Below are positions 58,479 through 64,000 of a stretch of 64,000 nucleotides of DNA, in pieces; positions within the stretch are counted from its first letter, which is position 1, and every line of letters begins with the position of its first letter. The notes beneath the pieces were generated by a model. That model had not been told where the DNA came from. It saw only the letters and a list, made by a program, of their open reading frames with translations, and did not search any database. The stretch is from Brachionus plicatilis (lineage: Eukaryota > Rotifera > Eurotatoria > Ploima > Brachionidae): positions 1,945,129-2,009,128 of the forward strand of contig QEOQ01000508.1 in NCBI GenBank assembly GCA_010279815.1. The letters are read 5' to 3'. Both the position numbers and the translations under genes were made by a program.

Positions 58479-60668
58479 ATGAGTACTGCTGATGAACTAA
58501 AAGCAAAAGGTAACGCTGCCTTGCAAGCGGAAAAATTTGATGAGGCCATTAAGCACTACACCGAAGCCATTCAAATAGATTCCAACAACCACATTTTGTA
58601 CAGCAACCGCTCTGCCGCGTACGCCAAAGTAAGCAAGTACGCTGAATCGCTTGAAGACGCCGAAAAAACCATCAATTTGAAAAGTGACTGGCCAAAGGGC
58701 TATTCCCGAAAAGGCGCAGCCCTGGAGCTGTTGGGCAGACATGACGAGGCTTTAAAAACCTACGAACAAGGTCTACAATTCGACCCGAACAACCAGTTAC
58801 TGAAGGACGCCTTAAAAAACTGCAAAGATAATTTGGAGACTCCGCTAGGCTTTGGCGGAAGTGGTGGCATGAATCCATTCGCTGACCCAAAATTTTTGGC
58901 CAATTTAGCCATGAACCCAAAAACCAGAGGTCTTCTGAGCGACCCAGAAGTTCAAAATTTACTCAAGGATTTGCAAAAGAATCCGAATGACATCGCGTAA
59001 ATTTTTATTCTTATTTTTTTAATTTTCGATAAAAAATAAATGGCTAATTTAAAATTAAAGTAAGCTGTTGAATAATCCGAAGGCCTCACAGCTTTTGGGC
59101 GCCATGTTCGGTGGAATGGGTGGCGGAGGCATGTTTGATAATGAAGAAATGCAGACAGAAGAATCTAGACCAACACCGGTTCCTGAGGAAAAAAAGCCTG
59201 AGCCAAAGCCCGAGCCAAAAGATGACCGAACGCCGGAACAACGTGAAGCGGCCACCGAAAAAGACTTGGGAAATGAGGCATACAAGAAAAAAGACTTTGA
59301 AGCTGCTTTAAAGCACTACGATCGGGCATCTGAACTAGAACCCACAAATATTACATACATGACAAACAAAGCTGGTAAAATTTTCTAAAAAATTTTATTT
59401 TTATTTAATTTTTTTATTTCAAAAATTTTATTTTAATTTTTACTTTTTGTTATGCCATCTTAATTTTTTTAATATCCAAAAATTTTATTTTTTTTTTTAA
59501 TTTTTTCATACCATTTTAATTTTTTTGATTTCAAAAATTTAATTTCAATTTTAACTTTTTGTTTTGCCATCTTAATTTTTTATTTTCCAAAAATTTTATC
59601 TTTATTTAAATTTATTTTTTGCTATTTTTAGTTTGATAATTTCTAAAATTTATTTTTATTTAACTTTTTTTGTGCCATTTTAATTATTTTATAATTAATT
59701 TCAAAAATTTGATTTTTATTCAAAATTTTTGAAATATTTATTAATATTTATTATTATTAAATTATTATTTATTATTATTAAATTTTTATTTTAAAGCTGT
59801 TTATTTTGAGCAAAATGAGCTGACCATGTGTATACAGTTGTGTGAGAAAGCGATTGAAGTTGGTCGCGAAAACAAAGCTGATTTCACTTTAATAGCCAAG
59901 TATTTTTAATTAAATTAAAAAAAAATAAAATTTTTTAACAAATTTTTTAAAAGGGCATATGCCAGAATAGGAAATGCTTATTATAAACAAAAAGATTTAA
60001 AAAATGCTTTAAAATACTACAATCATTCTCTATCGGAGCATCGTAATCCAGATATTTTGAAAAAAAAGCAACAGGTCGAAAAAGAGATTAAGGAAGAAGA
60101 ATTGCGCGCTTATGTTGATCCGGCAGAGGCAGAGAAAGAGAAAAATCTTGGTAACGAGGCATTCAAAAAAGGAGACTTTCCAACTGCCATGAAACATTAC
60201 AATGAGGCCATCAAGCGAAATCCAAATGATGCAAAGCTGTTCCGAAATCGTGCTCTGTCATACTCGAAGCTAATGGAATTCCAGTTGGCTTTGAATGACT
60301 GTGACCAAGCGATCAAGCTAGACCCCAGCTTTGTCAAAGCCTATGTTCAAAAAGGCGCGATTCTAATGCTGATGAAAGAACAAGCTAAAGCCATGTCTGC
60401 ATACGCCAAAGCTATTGAGCTAGATCCTGATTGTCAAGAAGCTATTGAAGGATATAGATCTTGTGCCATTAGCTCGGATCCAGAAGAGACTAGGAAGCGA
60501 GCAATGCAAGATCCTGAGGTTCAACAAATTTTGGGTGATCCTGCTATGCGTTTGATTTTGGAACAAATGCAGACCGATCGACATGCTGCACAAGACCATT
60601 TGAAAAACCCGGCAATTAAAGCAAAAATTCAAAAGTTAATCGAAGCTGGTCTAATCCAAGTTCGATAG
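58479..60668 (+). CDS. STIP1: Stress-induced phosphoprotein 1 (Hop/Sti1) co-chaperone
   Basis: Four exons in phase, 58479-58996, 59061-59374, 59797-59899 and 59954-60668; 549 residues (human 543). STIP1 bridges Hsp70 and Hsp90 in the cytosol and passes client proteins between them. Order of domains: TPR1 (about 1-118, with [20 protein letters not shown] and clamp residues), DP1 with repeated NPF and DP-N-LL motifs ([18 protein letters not shown]), an acidic/Pro linker ([14 protein letters not shown]), TPR2A ([20 protein letters not shown]), TPR2B ([19 protein letters not shown]) and the C-terminal DP2 ([17 protein letters not shown]). All parts are present. Intron 2 (422 bases) is enlarged by tandem repeats; the other two introns are 54-64 bases. 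Codon use is more balanced than in neighbours, as expected for an abundant protein. Confidence 0.97.
59385..59720. repeat. Degenerate tandem repeat in STIP1 intron 2
   Basis: A unit of about 60-65 bases recurs about five times: GCCATCTTAATTTTTT, then CAAAAATTTTATTTT, then AATTTTTACTTTTTG. Copies are diverged. Confidence 0.6.
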
Positions 60669-61584
60669 GCGATTTTCTAAGAGCATCACCTGTCAAATTT
60701 GAATTGATTTTTTTTAGTTTTTGTCCTTAACTTTAAAAATTCAGCTTCAAATATTCTTCAAAAGTTATTTGTTCAAAGTTTATTTATAAATCGAATTTTT
60801 TAAATAACCAAATATTTTAATAAAAAGTCAGTCATTGGATTTATTTACTAGTTATTAATAGAATATATATTGAACAAATTAAAATTTAATTTTTATGTTA
60901 AAAAAATTAGTTTGATCGAAGTTTTGTAGGCAAGCTTGTAGTTTAGATTGTTTTGGTAGCTAAAGAAGCATTACAATGCAAAAGAATTTAAAAATTTTCC
61001 ATTTAAGCTGTTTTTTTGTATCTAGAATCCAATACTTAGAAACAGTAACCAAACTTCTCAAAAGAGCTTTATTGAGGTTTGCTTTATTAAATTTTTACTC
61101 TAACAAAAAAAACTAATAGGTGATTTTTAGCTAGTTTTACATCTTATTAAAACAAATTTTCCCAAAATACAAAATCTTGGTTTCGGAATCTATTTAGAGG
61201 AAGTCTCACTGGTATTAAAATCATTTTTCTTTAAATATAAATGATATATTGTTTTATATTAGTTCTTAAATTTTTATATTAGCCACTTTATTTATTTATT
61301 TTTTAAAAATATAGTTAGGGAAAGACTTTTAAAATTAAAAAAAAAAGAAATACATATCGAAATTTTTGCATGTATTGTTGGCATTTTTGAATAAAATGAA
61401 AAATATTTTGATTGGATCAATAGAAATCATTATTCTAACAAAAATATATATTGACCATTAGAAATGTAAGAATAAAAAAAAAAGTTAATTGACCCTAGCA
61501 ACAAACCCAAAGCCAAGTGCCGATTTTAGTTGCCGACGATTCTATCCTTTTCTCGTCTAATTAATTGTCAAAAAATTTTAAGAT
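60669..61584. other. STIP1 3' flank
   Basis: 3' UTR with a probable polyadenylation signal in AATATTTTAATAAAAAG near 60820, then AT-rich spacer with nothing recognised. Confidence 0.5.
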
Positions 61585-62345
61585 TTTCCCTTTTGAAGGA
61601 TTCTACATGGATATTCCCCCTTTAAATTTTCCCCCTCCAAATTTTCCCCTTTTAAAATTTCCCCATTAAAGATTTTCCCCCTTATTAATTTTCCCTCTTT
61701 ATTGATTTCCCCTATAAAAAAATTCCCCTTTTATAATTAATCAAATAATTTATCATTTTTAAACATTTTTGAGTAATTTAATTGAAAAAAAGCGAAAAAT
61801 AATAAAATGATCTAATTAAAAAACACTTTATAGTTTTACGAATATGCTAAAAAAAGTTTAAAAAGCGACATATTTATCTTCAATAATTCCTGATAAACAC
61901 CTTTGTGCTAATTCAATTAATTAATATTTTCTCGTAAAAATTTAAGTAAATTCGATAATTTCATTTTTTATAATTTATATTTATTTTAAAATTCAAATTT
62001 GAAATTTTTAATTTTTTGTTTACAAATTTAACTTTTACCATTTTAAAAATTTAAGAATATAATCAAATAATATATTTTTTTGTCTGTTTTTTCAAAAATC
62101 AAATTAAATATTGTGACCAGTAAAATTTTTTCTAAAGAAGATTTTAAAAAATAATATTGTTCATAGAATTAAATTTTTAAAAAGGGGAATTTCAGTAAAG
62201 GGGAAAATAAAAAAAGGGGAAAAAATTTACGGGGGAAAAAATAAAGGGGGAGAAAAAAAAAAGGGGAAAAATTTACGGGGGAATTTTTACGGGGGGAAAT
62301 TTTAGAGGGGGAAAATTCATAAAATACCCTTTTGAAGTGTTCATT
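61585..62345. repeat. Foldback element with TTTTCCCC arrays in its arms
   Basis: From about 61607 to 61730 the plus strand has eight or nine TTCCCC-type blocks spaced about 14-18 bases apart. From about 62180 to 62325 the complementary pattern GGGGAAAA recurs about nine times in the opposite sense. CCCTTTTGAAG borders the array on the outer side of both (61590 and 62328). The centre (about 440 bases) is plain AT-rich DNA. No coding capacity. Confidence 0.8.
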
Positions 62346-62569
62346 TTCAAAGACTCTAGATCGATTTTTTTAATAAATTAAAAAACCAAAAATGCACAAA
62401 TATCTCGATATGAATAGCATATTACAATAGAAAGATGTTCACTTTATTAATTTAACAGGACAAATTTTAGCGGATTCTTTACAGCAAAATTAATTAAGCA
62501 AAGTAAATTAAGCATAAATTAAAATTAGCAAAAAAACTATCTCAGCATAGAATCATTTTAGCCTGAAAT

Positions 62570-62670
62570 CAGAGTCGTTTAAAAAAGTCAAAAGTCTCAA
62601 GTCTAGCTCAGTTTTTTTTTCTTATATCCAAGTCAAAGACTTTTTTCAATTTTTTTTTCAAAAGTTCAAG
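62570..62670. mobile_element. hAT-type MITE, copy 7, truncated
   Basis: Begins CAGAGTCGTTTAAAAAAGTC followed by AAGTC tracts, but no matching 3' terminus is found before unrelated sequence begins near 62680. Confidence 0.5.
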
Positions 62671-62679
62671 TATAAGAAT

Positions 62680-62880
62680 TTTAAAGTGCACTCGCTTTAT
62701 AACGAATACACATTTTTAAAACTTTCCTTTATCGGAAATCTCAAATTCAACTCCTTAGCATCTTATATTTTTGAGTCTTTGTTTAAATCCAATCAATTTA
62801 ATATCCAGAATAGAATTATGTCCTTTGGGCGAGACATAGATATTCTTGAATCTTATTTTGGGAAAAGTATAGCAAAGTAA
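62680..62880 (+). pseudogene. Unidentified coding-like fragment cut by a foldback element
   Basis: Plus frame open from about 62680 to the TAA at 62878: HSLYNEYTFLKLSFIGNLKF, IFESLFKSNQFNIQNRI, GRDIDILESYFGKSI. The stop lies at the first bases of the inserted element at 62877. It resembles transposon-derived fragments but I cannot assign it. Confidence 0.3.
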
Positions 62881-63112
62881 AATTTTTGATCAAATTTCAA
62901 GCGCTCAATTTTGCTCAAACATTTTTAAATGCGCGATTAAATTTCATTGCATTTTTAGAAATTACAATCCTTTTTCAAAAGTTTACAAATAAAGCTTTGA
63001 AATGTTAAAAAATCAGTTAAAAATCTTCGATGAAATTTGATTGCGCATCTAAAAATTTTTGAGCAAGATTGAGCGCTTGAAATTTGATCAAGAATTTTAC
63101 TTTACTAAAAAT
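62877..63112. repeat. Foldback element with about 85-bp arms
   Basis: AAAGTAAAATTTTTGATCAA ... CAAGCGCTCAATTTTGCTCA on the left is mirrored by TGAGCAAGATTGAGCGCTTG ... TTGATCAAGAATTTTACTTTA on the right. A related arm lies alone at about 48560-48605. Confidence 0.85.
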
Positions 63113-63410
63113 ATACGCTTTATTATGAATAATTCACAACAACTTCAATTAGATTTAAAAAAAGTCTAATCTCCAATGAGGGGTTATCTGACTCTATACT
63201 ATGTCTTAACAATTTACGATTCAAATTTTATAAAAATATTTTAAGAGACTTAATCAGAACTTTCTGAGATAGGATGTCTTCAGCCGCCTTGGTACATATT
63301 TTAATTTAGCATATATTTGATTTTTTTCTTTTATTTCTTTTTTTTTTATATATAAATTATGTTATATGTGATTATTATTTAAAATCATTTTATTTTATTC
63401 TTTTAATTTT

Positions 63411-63460
63411 TACTTCTCCTCAAAGGAGGTTAATTTAAGCAAATAAATAAATAATGAACA
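63411..63460 (+). repeat. LINE 3' tail remnant
   Basis: CTCCTCAAAGGAGGTTAATT, a short hairpin, followed by TAAGC and AAATAAATAAATAA. Same family as the tail at 18020-18085. The preceding 63113-63410 is AT-rich with no coding frame. Confidence 0.5.
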
Positions 63461-63493
63461 TTACATCATTTCCTTGATATCTCAAGGAGCTGT

Positions 63494-63757
63494 GGGAAAT
63501 TTATAATAGGAGGTGATCTCAACGCGAGGACAAAAAGTTGAGGTTGTTTGAGAGAAAATGAGAATGGTTTTATCATTGAGAAAATTCTAACAAGCTCAGC
63601 CTCACTGAAATTAATGATAAGACTCCAGCATAAAATAAATTTAAAACTTTGTACTGAAAAGTTTTTTAAGTCTAGCCTTCCAAAGAATATTGTTACATTA
63701 TTTAAGGAACAAAGGAAAATAAGAAGACTTTTCCAAAAATCAAAACGTCCTTTTTAG
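63494..63757 (+). pseudogene. LINE endonuclease fragment, internally deleted
   Basis: One plus frame reads FIIGGDLNARTKS, then TGA where the family has Trp (SWGC), then GCLRENENGFIIEKI. GGDxNAxxxxWG is a core motif of the APE-type endonuclease of LINE ORF2. After a deletion it continues with SLPKNIVTLFKEQRKIRRLF, typical of the linker to the reverse transcriptase. The fragment ends at the TAG after KSKRPF (63755-63757). Dead copy. Confidence 0.6.
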
Positions 63758-63760
63758 ACT

Positions 63761-64000
63761 CCTTTCCATTTTAATAGCGTGCGCTATTAAATAAAAGAGA
63801 GAGAGAGGTAGAGAAAAGAACATTTCTTCTCTACTTCTTTATTTTAAAACTAAAACTAAAAATACTAGCAATATTAATCCAGTAAAGCCCCAGAAGACCG
63901 GAGTCTGCTGGAGGAGGTGTTACACCATAATTTAAAGAATTGTACATTTGCAAAAAAAAAGACATGAAATTAAAAAATGGGACTGAAAAATTTTGAAAAT
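63761..64000. other. Right-edge sequence
   Basis: Contains a small perfect palindrome (TTTAATAGC ... GCTATTAAA, 63771-63792), a short GA-rich microsatellite (63800-63812) and, near 63880-63930, a more balanced stretch that stays open on the plus strand (APEDRSLLEEVLHHNL). Too short to assign. Confidence 0.3.

Noticed and set aside
63771..63812. Palindrome TTTAATAGC...GCTATTAAA followed by a GA microsatellite as a regulatory site or terminator
   Set aside because: Short palindromes and GA runs are expected by chance in this sequence, and no gene lies next to it.
1..64000. tRNA, rRNA, CRISPR or prokaryotic operon features
   Set aside because: I looked for cloverleaf arms, box A/B promoters and regularly spaced direct repeats with spacers on both strands and found none that hold up; the regular arrays at 15226-15960 and 61607-62325 have no unique spacers.

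Overview
The window is a piece of a very AT-rich invertebrate nuclear genome. Genes are split by short T-rich GT-AG introns, mostly about 40-70 bases, and lie on both strands among AT-rich spacers full of transposon debris. The gene set (innexin, Piwi, a DRAM-family membrane protein, a RUN/PH lysosomal adaptor, a DBB/ankyrin adaptor) is animal. Base composition, intron size and the type of retroelement suggest a monogonont rotifer of the Brachionus type, but this is inference and another AT-rich invertebrate is possible. No RNA genes, CRISPR arrays or prokaryotic operons were found.

Layout, left to right: (1) 1-7876, minus strand: the 5' part of a multi-exon gene with a C1 zinc finger of the GEF-H1/Lbc RhoGEF type, running off the left edge. 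(2) 10034-14226, minus: an adaptor with a DBB-like segment followed by ankyrin-like repeats (BCAP/BANK1/Dof family), incompletely resolved in its middle. (3) 15226-15960: an AT-rich minisatellite. (4) 16256-21807, plus: a complete Piwi gene whose 2.7 kb first intron holds transposon remnants and a broken minus-strand reading frame. (5) 22475-23930, minus: a hAT transposase scrap and a complete 8-exon trypsin-like protease. (6) 25359-26356, minus: a DRAM/TMEM150-family protein. (7) 28353-32855, plus: mRNA cap-1 methyltransferase CMTR1. (8) 33138-35900: a decayed LINE interrupted by a hAT-type MITE with a perfect 8-bp target duplication. (9) 36538-36887, plus: cytochrome c oxidase subunit 7A. 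(10) 37165-40407: inverted-repeat elements, one carrying a short coding segment. (11) 40759-45785, minus: a PLEKHM2/SKIP-like RUN and PH protein in nine exons. (12) 46-49.8 kb: spacer with foldback elements, LINE tails and one GC-rich island. (13) 49851-51263, plus: a single-exon innexin. (14) 53142-54022, plus: a [25 protein letters not shown] protein that lacks two zinc-binding cysteines. (15) 54.8-56.5 kb: SWIM/MULE, LINE and DDE transposase relics. (16) 58479-60668, plus: the Hsp70/Hsp90 co-chaperone STIP1. (17) 61.5-64 kb: foldback elements, one built of TTTTCCCC arrays, and LINE pieces.

The genes are mostly unrelated housekeeping, signalling and membrane genes, so there is no gene cluster in the operon sense. 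What ties the window together is its mobile-element content. Seven copies of one hAT-type MITE family, at least eight long inverted-repeat (foldback) elements, a mariner-type MITE and several LINE fragments with recognisable 3' hairpin tails lie here, next to a catalytically intact Piwi gene of the kind that silences such elements. I rebuilt exon structures by hand and checked codon phase at every junction for Piwi, trypsin, DRAM-like, CMTR1, COX7A, PLEKHM2-like, beta-CA-like and STIP1; all agree.
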